From positions 3,348,001-3,412,000 of the forward strand of contig NZ_CP042434.1 of the NCBI RefSeq assembly GCF_007971385.1: 64,000 nt of DNA. The letters are read 5' to 3'. The notes below the pieces were generated by a model that worked only from the letters and a program-made list of their open reading frames with translations, was not told the origin of the DNA and searched no databases. Of the stretch, positions 18,044 to 27,874 are shown piece after piece; position 1 is the first letter of the stretch, and each line of letters opens with the position of its first letter. The DNA is from Arachidicoccus ginsenosidivorans (GTDB lineage: Bacteria > Bacteroidota > Bacteroidia > Chitinophagales > Chitinophagaceae). The translations under genes were made by a program, and so were the position numbers.

Positions 18044-18852
18044 TTAAACAGGAATGTTCAGCACCAGGCCGTCATAGGCCAGGTGCACATGCGGGGGCAA
18101 CTGTTTGGATATCTCTGCATGTAAGCCCATCTGATGACTGACATGAGTAAGATACGCTTCTGGAATTTCTAAACTTTCAATGAGTGCCAACGCTTCACTG
18201 AGCGTAAAATGGGAGATATGTTTTTCCTTTCTGAGCGCATTTAAAACCAGTACCTTACTGCCTTTAATTAATTCAAGTTCAGGCGCATCGATTTTATTGG
18301 CATCCGTAATATAAGTAAAGTCGCCAATTCTGAAGCCCACTACTTCGAGTTTGTGATGCCATACCCGGATAGGCGTTACCCGGATACCCTCCACTTCAAA
18401 AGGGTCCGATTCTATATTGTTTAAGACAATTTGTGGGATACCCGGATATTTGAACTCGGCAAATGCATAATAAAATTCGCGGATCAATTCTTTTGGGTAG
18501 CCTTGGTGGCAAAGACCTGCATTGGCTTTTGCTGGAAATAATTATAGGCCCTGATGTCATCCAGGCCTGCGATATGATCCTTGTGTGCGTGTGTAAATAA
18601 TACGGCATCCAGCCGGTCATTTTGCGCACGCAGCATCTGAGAGCGAAAATCCGGCGTGGTATCAATGACAATGGTTTTATCCTGAAATCGGATAAGAATA
18701 CTGCTGCGCAGTCTTTTATCTTTACTGTCTTTAGAACTACAGACCTCACAGTGACAAGCGATCATGGGCACACCGCTGCTGGTCCCGGTACCTAAAAATG
18801 TTATCTCCAATAAAGACTGTTCTTGCCCTTGATTAGGCTTATTTGTTTCCAA
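18044..18852 (-). CDS. MBL-fold metal-dependent hydrolase (PhnP-like), one frameshift
   Basis: This cytoplasmic metallo-beta-lactamase-fold phosphodiesterase-type protein has about 269 residues after correction. It shows FLGTGTSSGVPMI, a Cys/His pair (CHCEVC), and the metal motif FTHAHKDHIAGLDD (H-x-H-x-D-H). Later come WHHKLEVVGFRIGD, YITDAN and a THVSHQ helix, as in PhnP-like cyclic phosphodiesterases. The frame breaks at 18490. Restoring one C there (plus strand; AAAAG to AAAAGG on the coding strand) joins ATKATQK to ELIREFYYAFAEF without loss. The true substrate is unknown. It ends 40 bases from the convergent regulator gene and is followed upstream by a small membrane-protein gene on the same strand. 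Confidence 0.88.
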
Positions 18853-18876
18853 TTTTGATATTTAATTTTATAATAC

Positions 18877-19248
18877 TCACTGATCCCGCATGGCCAGAAT
18901 ACTGTCAACGATATAAACAGAGTGTCCGCGCCAAGGCAGTCTGCCATGATATTCTCTATAATGGAGATCAAAGACCTTACCACTGTTTCTTTCTAATTGA
19001 TGAAAGACAGCACTGTCATCCACTGAAAAAGCAAACTCATAACTCTGAAAGCTGCCACTCTTTTGCGCACCAAAGCCTTGCTGGATGAGTTTACCTTCAT
19101 AGGTTTTAAATAAATTGCCCTTATAGACAGCATAATTGAGCACGCCGGATTTTACACCGGTAGCAAAGACATAATAATATTTAAAATAAACAAAAAGACC
19201 TGTGGACAGGATCAGAATAGTGATGAAGATCGTCAGGAACTTTTTCAT
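18877..19248 (-). CDS. Small membrane-anchored conserved protein
   Basis: This 123-residue protein has one N-terminal membrane helix (residues about 4-24) and a soluble beta-rich remainder. That part contains GVKSGVLNYAVYKGNLFKTYEGKLI, an AFSVDD segment and a final HYREYHGRLPWRG motif. Similar small proteins occur in many Bacteroidota, sometimes mislabelled as 6-phosphogluconate dehydrogenase, with no proven function. It probably faces the periplasm. It lies 24 bases upstream of the MBL-fold gene on the same strand, so the two may be cotranscribed. Confidence 0.75.
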   Translation of the reverse strand: MKKFLTIFITILILSTGLFVYFKYYYVFATGVKSGVLNYAVYKGNLFKTYEGKLIQQGFGAQKSGSFQSYEFAFSVDDSAVFHQLERNSGKVFDLHYREYHGRLPWRGHSVYIVDSILAMRDQ

Positions 19249-19423
19249 GTGTAAGGTTTTTAACGCTGCATTACAGCAGCAATTTACGGCATATTGCTGG
19301 ATTTTTTATGCAATTTGTTGCGATAAGTAACCTGAGAACAGGAAAACCGGTTATTTCTTAAACTGGTTTAATGGATTTTCTCCTCCAGGGATGTACATTT
19401 GAATACATCAATCGTCCAGGTCC

Positions 19424-19879
19424 ATGAAATTAATCGTTCTTTTTGCCCGTCTGGCAGTAGCGCTGGGCTTTTTGTCTGCGGTAGCAGACCGGTTCGGTCT
19501 GTGGGGCGCGCCCGGCTCCCCAAACGTTGCTTGGGGGAGCTTTGGTAACTTTGCAAACTATACGCAGCAGCTGCTCTATTTTGCCGGTCAAAAAACAAGT
19601 ACTGTTTTAGCAATGATCGCTACTATACTGGAGACAGTCCTGGGGCTTTTACTCCTGCTTGGACTTTGGACAAAAAAGGCAGCTATACTATCCGGCTGCT
19701 TGCTTTGTTTATTCGCCTTGGCTATGACCTTTGCCCTTGGCATAAAGGCCCCTTTTGATTATAGTGTCTGGTCTGGCGCTGGTACCTGTTTTTTGTTAGC
19801 GGTCGTACTTTCAAAACCAGCGGCACAGGTAAATAGCCTTAGTGTGGACGCCTATTTGTCCAGATCAAAAAGAAAGTAA
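19424..19879 (+). CDS. DoxX-family membrane protein
   Basis: This 151-residue inner-membrane protein has four hydrophobic helices (about 4-22, 48-66, 66-88 and 92-130). The pattern is that of the DoxX family: FARLAVALGFLSAVADRFGLWG at the start, ILETVLGLLLLLGLWTKKAA in the middle and a final WSGAGTCFLLAV. DoxX proteins are small, quinone-linked or redox-associated membrane proteins of mostly unknown function. It is a single gene with no partner on its strand. Nothing distinctive is seen in the 267-base gap that follows. Confidence 0.85.
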   Translation: MKLIVLFARLAVALGFLSAVADRFGLWGAPGSPNVAWGSFGNFANYTQQLLYFAGQKTSTVLAMIATILETVLGLLLLLGLWTKKAAILSGCLLCLFALAMTFALGIKAPFDYSVWSGAGTCFLLAVVLSKPAAQVNSLSVDAYLSRSKRK

Positions 19880-20146
19880 GCGAATAAAAAAAATGGCCGA
19901 TTAGTAAGTGTTTTTTGAGGCGTACACAAACCAACTACCTTAAAAACAATATTTAGGTAATTTGCCCGATATTTGTAACCTAGTCACCAGCTATTTAAAG
20001 AAGTGAAGTTTGCTTTCATTGAATTTAAATAAATAATAGCAGCAGTGCTTCTTGTAGTCAAAGGAGTGGCTCATTTTTTTGTGTTTTTAATTGATCCGGC
20101 AAAAAATTGCTGGTAAACCATAAATATTTTAGAAAAGTAAAGATCT

Positions 20147-21568
20147 ATGCGCCTATTTTATCTGACCATTCTCTCCTTATTAACCTCCTTATCAACACTT
20201 AGCAATACAGCCCAAGGGCAAACAATTCATTCAAAACTCGCCAGCCAGACCCAAAGGCTACTGGAAGATGTGCAGATGAAAAATGCCTCCCTGAGTTTTT
20301 ATGTAGTGGATGCAGGATCCGGCGATCTGGTCTATGAATATAGTGGCCACAGAGGCTTGTCGCCCGCCTCCAGCCAGAAAATTTTCACGGCCATTGCGGC
20401 CTTTGAAAAATTAGGCAAGGATTTTAGGTTTAAAACAGTGCTGGGCTATAAAGGACAGGTAGCCAGCGGTGTTTTAAAAGGAGATTTAATTATAAAAGGC
20501 TATGGAGATCCTACGCTAGGCAGCTGGCGTTATCCAGGCTATAAACCGGAGGATGTAAAAACGAAGATACTGGCCAGCTTAAAGTCAGCTGGCATTAGGG
20601 CGGTGGATGGTAATATTTTAATTGACGAGACCGCTTATAGCTTTAATCCGGTACCTGGTGGCTGGCCCTGGAATGATATAGGTAATTATTACGGTGCAGG
20701 GGACTGGGGCGTAAACTGGAAAGAAAACCAGGTAAATATCACCTACCGGGGTGGCCATCCGGGCGGTGCTGTCAGTATCACTAAAGTAGACCCTGAAATG
20801 CCGGATGTCCAACTCATCAATAAAATGGTGGCCGGCCCTGCCGGCTCCTCCGATTTGAGCCGGATTTTTACGGCGCCCTATAGCCCGGTAGCCCTCATTG
20901 ATGGCAGAGTGCCTGCTGGGACCACCAGGATGGCGACAGGCTCAATGCCCAATCCGCCATTACAGCTGGGTGTAGACATCCAGCGCTGGCTGAAAGAAAA
21001 TCAGATCTATATTACCGGTAGCGTAAAAACAGGGGGTAATTTGGTGATAAAAGGGGGCAGCGTACCAGAAATGGATAAAGTGATCGATACGTACACTTCA
21101 CCTGTACTGAGTAGAATTGTCCATCACTTTTTGCGTAAAAGTGTAAATCTATATGGAGAGGCATTTGCTAAAGCCATTGGTTATCAAGATAAAAAGGAAG
21201 GCAGCACGCAGGTAGGCGTCGAAGAAATTCGCAAATTCTGGCAGGCAAACGGCATCAGCAAAAGTGAACTGGCTATGATGGATGGCAGCGGACTTTCCCC
21301 GCAGAACTATGTATCGGCCTATGCAGAGGTAAAAGCATTGCTCTATGCCCAAAAGCAGCCCTGGTTTGCAGATTTCTATGAAGCCCTGCCCACCTATAAT
21401 AATACAAAAATGAAAAGCGGCACTATACATGCCTGTAAGGCTTATGCCGGCTATCAGAAGTCATCCTCTGGCAAAACCTATGTTTTCTCCATTATTATTA
21501 ATAATTACTACGGAAGTCAGTACAGTTTACTCCCCAAAATGTACCGAATATTGAACGTTCTTAAATAA
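20147..21568 (+). CDS. dacB: D-alanyl-D-alanine carboxypeptidase/endopeptidase (PBP4 type)
   Basis: This periplasmic penicillin-binding protein of 473 residues trims or cleaves peptidoglycan stem-peptide cross-links. A signal peptide ends near residue 25 (NTAQGQ). The three class C active-site motifs are present: S-x-x-K in SPASSQKIF (about 75-82), S-x-N in KSVNLYGEA (about 331-339) and K-S-G in MKSGTI (about 424). An insertion domain lies between the first two motifs. Length and order match the PBP4 family. It precedes infC on the same strand, but infC has its own promoter-like element, so the two are probably separate units. Confidence 0.92.
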   Translation: MRLFYLTILSLLTSLSTLSNTAQGQTIHSKLASQTQRLLEDVQMKNASLSFYVVDAGSGDLVYEYSGHRGLSPASSQKIFTAIAAFEKLGKDFRFKTVLGYKGQVASGVLKGDLIIKGYGDPTLGSWRYPGYKPEDVKTKILASLKSAGIRAVDGNILIDETAYSFNPVPGGWPWNDIGNYYGAGDWGVNWKENQVNITYRGGHPGGAVSITKVDPEMPDVQLINKMVAGPAGSSDLSRIFTAPYSPVALIDGRVPAGTTRMATGSMPNPPLQLGVDIQRWLKENQIYITGSVKTGGNLVIKGGSVPEMDKVIDTYTSPVLSRIVHHFLRKSVNLYGEAFAKAIGYQDKKEGSTQVGVEEIRKFWQANGISKSELAMMDGSGLSPQNYVSAYAEVKALLYAQKQPWFADFYEALPTYNNTKMKSGTIHACKAYAGYQKSSSGKTYVFSIIINNYYGSQYSLLPKMYRILNVLK

Positions 21569-21635
21569 GTAGGGGAAGTTCAGTAAAAACCAACCTGACA
21601 AAGCGGCTGGATTTCAAAGAAGATAGTAGCGTTTT

Positions 21636-21666
21636 TTTGTGGTTTGGAACTATTGTACAATATTTG
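21636..21666 (+). promoter_or_regulatory. Bacteroidota-type promoter for infC
   Basis: TTTG at 21636-21639 is followed after 19 bases by AATATTTG at 21659-21666. This matches the TTTG-N19-TAnnTTTG consensus at all but one position and lies about 90 bases before the infC start. Confidence 0.55.
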
Positions 21667-21754
21667 CAGTAATTTTTAAGTTGGATGGGTCTGACCGCAT
21701 TAAAGAAAGCTAAAGATCCCCCGTTTTATACATTAATTCACCAAAAAATTGTGA

Positions 21755-22420
21755 ATGGCATTAGTACACAGAAAAAATAATCGGCGTTTCCAAAGACAAG
21801 CAGAACCGGAACATCGCATCAATGAGCGCATCAGGGTTCCCGAAGTTCGTCTGGTAGGAGATAATGTCGAAGTAGGTGTTTATCCTATTGAGGAAGCCCG
21901 TAAGATTGCTGCTAACCTGGAATTGGACCTTGTAGAAATCTCCCCCAATGCAAACCCACCAGTTTGCCGGGTGGTAGAATACAAAAAGTTCCTCTATGAG
22001 AAAAAGCGTAAGGAAAAGGAGATGAAAGCCAACTCTAAACAGAGTGAGCTGAAAGAAATCCGCTTTACGGCCAATACCGATGATCATGATTTTGATTTCA
22101 AGGCCAAACATGCGGAACGTTTCCTGCAGGAAGGTAACAAGGTAAAAGCCTATGTACAGTTCAAAGGCCGTGCGATTATGTTTAAGGATCGCGGCGAATT
22201 GTTACTGCTTAAATTTGCTGAACGCCTGGCTGAGGTCGGTTCCCTGGAAAGCATGCCTAAAATGGAAGGCCGTAGGATGCTGGCAATGTTTGCACCCAAA
22301 GTGACCAAAAAGAAGGATTCCAGTAATAAAGAGAAGGAAAAGGAAAAGAAAGGGGAGAAACCTAAGCAGCCCGCTGCACCAAAGGCACAGCCACAGCCGG
22401 CAAATAAAGAAGGCGAGTAG
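21755..22420 (+). CDS. infC: Translation initiation factor IF-3
   Basis: IF-3 binds the 30S subunit and checks start-codon pairing. The N-domain is clear (RINERIRVPEVRLVGD, YPIEEARKIA, DLVEISPNANPPVCRV). It is followed by the basic linker helix (YEKKRKEKEMKAN) and the C-domain (KEIRFTANTDDHDFDFKAKHAERFL, FKGRAIMF). A Lys/Glu/Pro-rich tail of about 40 residues after KVTKKKD is longer than in E. coli. The usual downstream partners rpmI and rplT are absent here, and the upstream thrS is absent too. Instead there is a strong hairpin and a convergent Rrf2 gene. Translation starts at ATG 21755. Confidence 0.96.
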   Translation: MALVHRKNNRRFQRQAEPEHRINERIRVPEVRLVGDNVEVGVYPIEEARKIAANLELDLVEISPNANPPVCRVVEYKKFLYEKKRKEKEMKANSKQSELKEIRFTANTDDHDFDFKAKHAERFLQEGNKVKAYVQFKGRAIMFKDRGELLLLKFAERLAEVGSLESMPKMEGRRMLAMFAPKVTKKKDSSNKEKEKEKKGEKPKQPAAPKAQPQPANKEGE

Positions 22421-22680
22421 GGATGGTGAATAAAAGGCATTCAAGACCTTTACTGCCATTATTTTCTTTGCTCTACAATGGACTTCTATTTATTATAGGT
22501 GATTTTGACCCAGTCTTAAATAATGGATAGCCAGACCATGCCAACAAGCAGGCAAGCCGTCTCTCGCTCTCTTACTGATCTTACTGAGTTAGATTGGTCG
22601 CTGATATTTGGATTGGATTCAAATATCAGATAATAGTAGAAGCAGCAGCAGAAGAAGAAAAGCAAGTTACGTATTGTTTA

Positions 22681-22738
22681 AATAAAAGAAAATGCGTCAG
22701 CAACTCATATAAAGAGCGCTGACGCATTTTCTTTTATT
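22681..22738. terminator. Bidirectional intrinsic terminator, perfect 21-bp arms
   Basis: Perfect inverted repeat of 21 bases (22681-22701 and 22718-22738) around a 16-base loop. It has an A-rich start and T-rich end, so it can terminate both infC (plus) and the convergent Rrf2 gene (minus). The gap 22421-22838 holds nothing else clear apart from a short AGC/AGA-rich tract near 22640-22670. In particular it contains no L35 or L20 gene. Confidence 0.8.
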
Positions 22739-22838
22739 GCTTTTGATGGACTTTCCCATTATAATGCGCGCGTTTTTAGGGTATACTGAAAGTCAGGCCA
22801 ATAGGTGCGCGCTGCAATGACTACGCTAATGACTTTGC

Positions 22839-23243
22839 TCAAGTCAGATCCGCTACCGTTCTATGTTCCAAAATGGCCAGATTGGCATCCCGTACCTGAA
22901 TCAAAACATCCCGGAGTCCGCAACTATCCTCATTGCAGTTCTCGCATTTTTTATAAAAATGCAGACTGACACAGGGCAGCAGGGAAATTGGCCCTTCAAT
23001 GAGTCGCATAACTTCTGCCAGTACAATATCCTCGGGCTTTTTGGCCAGAAAATAGCCGCCACCTTTCCCCTTTTTGCTATCCAAAATACCTTCCTTTTTC
23101 ATTTCTAAAAGGATATTTTCCAAAAATTTAAGCGGGATTTTCTTTTTACGGGAAATTTCAGCAATCAGTACCGGGCCTTCCTTTGCCTGTTGTGACAGAT
23201 ACATCAGGGCCTTAAATGCATATTGTGTTTTCTTTGATAACAT
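22839..23243 (-). CDS. Rrf2-family transcriptional regulator
   Basis: This winged-helix DNA-binding protein of 134 residues opens MLSKKTQYAFKALMYLS, carries the recognition-helix region KKIPLKFLENILLEMKKEG and the wing SKKGKGGGYFL. It ends with four Cys in the order C-x(9)-C-x2-C-x4-C (PCVSLHFYKKCENCNEDSC). Rrf2 proteins with such Cys sets often hold an iron-sulfur cluster and respond to redox, iron or NO. It is closest in plan to the IscR/NsrR-like group. No Fe-S assembly or sulfur genes are nearby, so the targets are unknown. It is convergent with infC and shares the terminator. Confidence 0.9.
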   Translation of the reverse strand: MLSKKTQYAFKALMYLSQQAKEGPVLIAEISRKKKIPLKFLENILLEMKKEGILDSKKGKGGGYFLAKKPEDIVLAEVMRLIEGPISLLPCVSLHFYKKCENCNEDSCGLRDVLIQVRDANLAILEHRTVADLT

Positions 23244-23411
23244 AACTTAATTTTTTCCTTCGAATACTTTGGTAAATGCAAGCTGCAAATTTACCCATTT
23301 AAAAGTAAATCAAATTATAGAAAAACCCTATTTTTTAGGGGTTTATATGCAGTTCAGTACTATTAATATCGCTTATTTTACGCAAAGCCGGCTGTCAGTT
23401 GCCTGAAAAGA

Positions 23412-26308
23412 CTAATTATAGAAGGATCTTGAGCGGTTGATTTTCAGATCTCTAAGGATGCCGGATTTTGGATTTAAGATAATGCTGAAGGATTTGAACC
23501 GGCCAATAGGGGATACATTAATGGACATTTGCCAGCAATGCATTTCCCGGGTCAGAAAAAGGCTCAGCATGCGCACCTCTTGGGAACCTACGTCAAAATA
23601 TATACTGCCCCCTGCCTTCCATTTAGGCGTCAGGCTAAAATCGCCATTCAGGTTCAAACTGGAGGTAACCTGATGGATATAGCTATTATAATCTGGGGCC
23701 AGGGTACGGTAAAACCCAAGGGCAAAAGAGGCTTGCAGGTTCCAGGGAATATTAAAATCCACAAATTCGGCCGGATTATCTCTTACATATTGCAGCTGTC
23801 TTTGCTGTTGGTCGTAGGGCATATTGGGATCTGGCTCAATGCGCTGCTGATCAGAACGGTTATCTGCCTTTTTACTGGAAAAAGAAGTGGACATGGAAAT
23901 ATTACCGCTGGTAATACTGCCAATCTTCCCTTCCTTCCAAAGTAGTTTGTTGACACGGACGCCTCGGTCATATTCATACTGGTCAATGGTCATACTGGCA
24001 TTCACATTCATTTTATTATCAAACAGCGCTGTTCGCATAGAAATACTGACGGGCGACCATTTTAAAGTGTCGGCAATCATATTGTAGGACGTGTTGATAC
24101 TCAGCCCATCAATCAAATTCACTTTTTTGGTGGCATTCTCCGGGTCACCGGTCGTGTCCTTATCGTTGACTTTTTTCATCTGCAGGATATTATCCAAGCC
24201 AAAATTAATCCCCCCAAAGCTGCCCTCGCCAAAGGCGCCGACGATATTACCTTCAAATTTGGAGACCCGCATCCTTCTGGTAGAAGTATCCGTCTGTAGG
24301 GTTTGATAATTCTGACCATTCATATCCGGCTGATAACTCAGGCTGATGGTCGGGCGGATCTCATGCCGGATGGCTTTGATCTTGCCTTTCTTAAAATTGA
24401 CCGTTCCAAATATCCTGGTATTCATAGATATACCAAAGGACATCTGTTGTGCGGCGAAGAACCCTCTGGAGATGGTGGTATCTATCACCAGGCTATCCTC
24501 GTTCCAGTGTCGATCCATTTTGCGACTGTACCAGTTCTGGGAATAAGAAATGGAGGGCGTAAACAAAAGTGGACCTAAAGCTGGCAGGGTAAGTGTGATA
24601 GGAATCTGGTGCTGGGCTCCCCAAAGCATGGTATCTTTTAACTGACTGGCTGAGAAGGCGGTATCATAAAAAGAAAACTGATTCATCAGGGTTCCATTAT
24701 AAGAAATGCCCAGATTCTCATACCATTTAGGTTTGCCGACCTGCTCTTTTTTCTGAAATGGATTGACCGTTGCCATAGAAAAGTTGGCGGTCGGTAATTG
24801 CACATTGATCAGATGGGTATTGTTATTCTGGTTATGGTTGGCTGCCAGAGATAAATTATACTTCCCTTCATCCCAGGTTTTGGCCCAGGTAATGGAGGAG
24901 CTCATCTGGTTTTGGATGTTTTGCAGGTTATTGGTCAGATAACTGTTGTATTTTGTACTACCTGCATTGACATTGGCAGAAAAGCTGACGCCAGGCCTGG
25001 CCTTACTGTCCATGGAGTGACTCCATCCGATATGGACGGTGGTACTCTTAGTGTATTCATCCCGGGAGATACCTGATGTATTTAGAATTTTTGTAAACTG
25101 GTACTGAAGATTCAGGGAGCCTCTGTATTTATACCGCTTGTAATAATTAGGGTTTACGCTGATCATATAGCCACCATAACTGTATATATTGGCCCTGGTG
25201 GTAACGTCCCAATAGTCATTAATCACCTTATAATAACCTAACCCGTTAAATCCCAGTCCATAACCACTGTTCTGCTCAAATGTGGGTGGTAAAAAGCCTG
25301 AGTGCCGGCCCCTGGTGAGTGGGTAGATCCCAAAAGGAATGACAATGGGCATCGGAACGCCCTCGAATTCAGGGATGGCTGGGCCGGATACGGCCAGCTT
25401 TCCTGTAATCATCTTCATTTTAAAGGCATGAAAGTCAAAGTGGGGCGGATCCAGGTTACAGGTCGTAAAACGCGCATCCTTCGCAAACAAGGAATTACTA
25501 TCAATTTTTTGACGATATCCGCCTTTACGAATATCTCCCCTTCATTATAGTAGGTATTTTTAAGAATGCCCTTTTTGGTCTTGACATTAAATTTAAGGCT
25601 ATCCATAATGGATTTACTACCTTGTTGGGTAATGGTGGGTTTGCCATAAATGTTATCTGACGTATCTTTGTTGCCAAAGGCCCGGATGATATCCGTGTTT
25701 TTGTTGTAATTGATGTCATCGGCTGATATCTCATATTCAGGGTTTTTTACATTGGCATCCTTATGGAGGGCAAAAGTATTTTGCTTAACATATAATACGG
25801 AAGAGTCCGTTGCCTTATAATCGAAGACATTCGGAATAGAATCCTGTGAGAGATAGGATAAATCTTTTGGAGGGACTTTACTGAAGGTAAAGGCGTCCTT
25901 TGGGGTTCTGGGTTTAATGGAATCTGCAAAACTGGCTGGAATAGAGTTTACGGGAATAGTATCTAAGTAGCCAAGATTTTGCCCATCTGCAAGTAACCAC
26001 CAATTAAAGCGCGTACCACTGACAGATCTATCCATAACACCAGTGGCAAATAGTGGCTTAACATTAGAGATTACGTAATTATTTGCAAATCGGCGGAGCT
26101 TTTCTATTTGCAACTGTATGGATGCAGGGTTTTGCACAGCGGCCCATTCCCCTGTCAATAAATAAGGAAGAGAAGTCTTCCCAGTGATAGAAGGATTTGC
26201 AGGGTTCGGTGTTTTGGCCGTGGTATTTGTTATCCACATCAATAAAAATAGCAAGGCCATACAGGCCCTGAGGAAGTATTTTATTTTTACGGGATAGCTA
26301 AGATTCAT
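23412..26308 (-). CDS. lptD: LPS-assembly protein LptD (OstA family), one frameshift
   Basis: This outer-membrane LPS translocon component has about 965 residues after correction. A signal anchor (about 10-30) is followed by an OstA-like N-terminal jelly-roll (VFDYKATDSSVLYVKQNTFALHKDANVKNPEYEISADDINYN) and a large beta-barrel. The barrel shows GVPMPIVIPFGIYP, RGRHSGFLPPTF and the end SFSIILNPKSGILRDLKINRSRSF. The frame breaks at the T run 25505-25510. Restoring one base (A6 to A7 on the coding strand) joins FVKADIVKK to IDSNSLFAKDARFTTCN, which is the expected LptD order. LptD is normally essential, so a real break is unlikely. The upstream in-frame Met at 26350 gives a less good signal peptide than 26308. 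Confidence 0.88.
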
Positions 26309-26412
26309 ACCAAAAAGTGCCTGTTGAATGACAGTGCAATAATAACCCAAAAGTCGTTATGCACCATAACAAAATAGCGAGAAACTGAATATTTTACAAG
26401 TTATAAGGAACA

Positions 26413-26420
26413 CAAAAGTA
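26413..26420 (-). promoter_or_regulatory. Promoter -7 element for lptD
   Basis: The minus strand reads TACTTTTG, a perfect TAnnTTTG element, about 105 bases before the lptD start in the divergent lptD/amidase region. No exact -33 TTTG was found. Confidence 0.45.
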
Positions 26421-26550
26421 GCAACTAAGTTATAATTGAAAAACCAGGCCCTCGCAATTATAACATATTTTGTGTTTAAAAATCATGGGATTCAAAAAAT
26501 ATCCCGTTATTATTGCAAATAAAACGTTAGGGCGTTAAATTTTTATATAA

Positions 26551-27475
26551 ATGAAAGGGATTTTAAGGGGATTATAGGTGTCGTAATTATATTACTTGGC
26601 TCCATTGGGTATATTCAGGCACAACAGTCCACACTCAGAACCATAATTGTGGATCCAGGTCATGGGTTGCCTGATCCAGGTGCCAAAGGGCATTATAGTA
26701 ATGAATCTGATATTATCCTGGCCGTTGCGCAAAAACTGGTGCAGAAATTAAGGGATTCCCTGCCAGGTGTCAAAGTGATCATGACGCGTACAGACCGCAA
26801 CTTGCCGGGACATCTGACAAGTGCGCCTGAGGCCAATCGTTGGCGGGCTAAATTTGCCAACGAGAATCACGGTGATTTGTTTGTCTGTATCCACGCCAAT
26901 GACGCACCTTCCACTACCCACAGAAAAACGATCGGTTACCGGACCAAGGTTTATTATACAGGCAAAGGCAGCAAAAGACGCAAACACACAAGAAGGGTGC
27001 CTCGTTACAGCTATTATAAAGTGCCTAGTACCGCTCATGGGACAGAGACCTATGTTTGGGCCGTCAATAAAAATGATTCGAAGCAGGATTTTGTCCAAAG
27101 TAATAATCCCGATGAGTTATATGGGGAAAAAGGGGATAGCACCGTACCCATGTTCAGCTCCACGGAAGAAAAAATCCTGGCTACACTTAGAACAAAAAGT
27201 ATTTTTCCAGAAGCCTTTTACTGGCCAATCTGATTGAAGAACAATATGTTAAACAAGGTAGGTTTAGCAGAGGCGTCAAACAACGTAATGAAGTAGGTAT
27301 CTGGGTCTTACACGCAACGGCTATGCCGAGTATACTGACAGAAATTGGCTTTATCACGGATAGGAGTGAGGAAGATTATATGAATAGCCAGGGTGGACAA
27401 CAGCAGATTGCCTCTGATTTATTACAGGCCATTATTAAATATAAAACACTGCTGGATGCAGGTCATGTCCATTAA
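26551..27475 (+). CDS. N-acetylmuramoyl-L-alanine amidase (Amidase_3), two frameshifts
   Basis: This zinc amidase cleaves the bond between MurNAc and the stem peptide. After correction it has about 308 residues: a signal peptide (MKGILRG...GYIQAQQ), then the Amidase_3 domain with IIVDPGHG (Zn His), NESDI (Zn Glu), CIHAND (Zn His) and SILTEIGFI (catalytic Glu). A large insert rich in Lys/Arg/Tyr (about 115-165) interrupts the domain. Two one-base deletions break it. One G is missing in the GGGG at 26567-26570, just after the start. One A is missing in the A run 27194-27198, after which the frame continues KKYFSRSLLLANLIEEQ to the stop at 27475. It is adjacent to MCE and OstA-like genes. Confidence 0.87.
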
Positions 27476-27707
27476 ATAATTAAAAAAGAAAAAAATATCC
27501 GGTCTATCTGTCATTAGCAACAATCTTGGTTAACTTTTTGCGCTAGTGGACAAAAGGTTTGGGAAAGTGAGCCAAAAAAGAGCAATTTGCTTCATAAAAG
27601 CTGTATAAAAGCTGATTTTGAGCCGAATTGCTGTTACTTAGGCCGCCTGATTGGAATTATTGGCTATTTTTAAACGTAACAATTTAAGTTTCAAAGTTTA
27701 ATCTATT

Positions 27708-27715
27708 TATCTTTG
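27708..27715 (+). promoter_or_regulatory. Promoter -7 element for the MCE/OstA pair
   Basis: TATCTTTG is a perfect TAnnTTTG match, 160 bases before the MCE gene, implying a long 5' leader. The rest of the gap 27476-27874 is AT-rich with no other clear signal. Confidence 0.5.
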
Positions 27716-27874
27716 TACGCAAGTGGATGACAACCTTTTGGACACAATTCGCTTAGAAGGCAACTGGTTAATCTAAAACAAGCATTGATTACTGAAGTAG
27801 TACACAATTGCCGTTGTAAGCAGCAGCGTGGGGGCTAGCGCTTAAAGACCGATAAATAATATAAAAAAACAGGT

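Noticed and set aside
25415..25510. Programmed frameshifting in lptD (and other broken genes)
   Set aside because: Each break sits at a different simple homopolymer, with no slippery heptamer plus pseudoknot, and too many unrelated genes are affected.
27476..27874. Possible riboswitch in the long leader of the MCE gene
   Set aside because: No strong stem set or known aptamer motif was seen; only the -7 element is clear.
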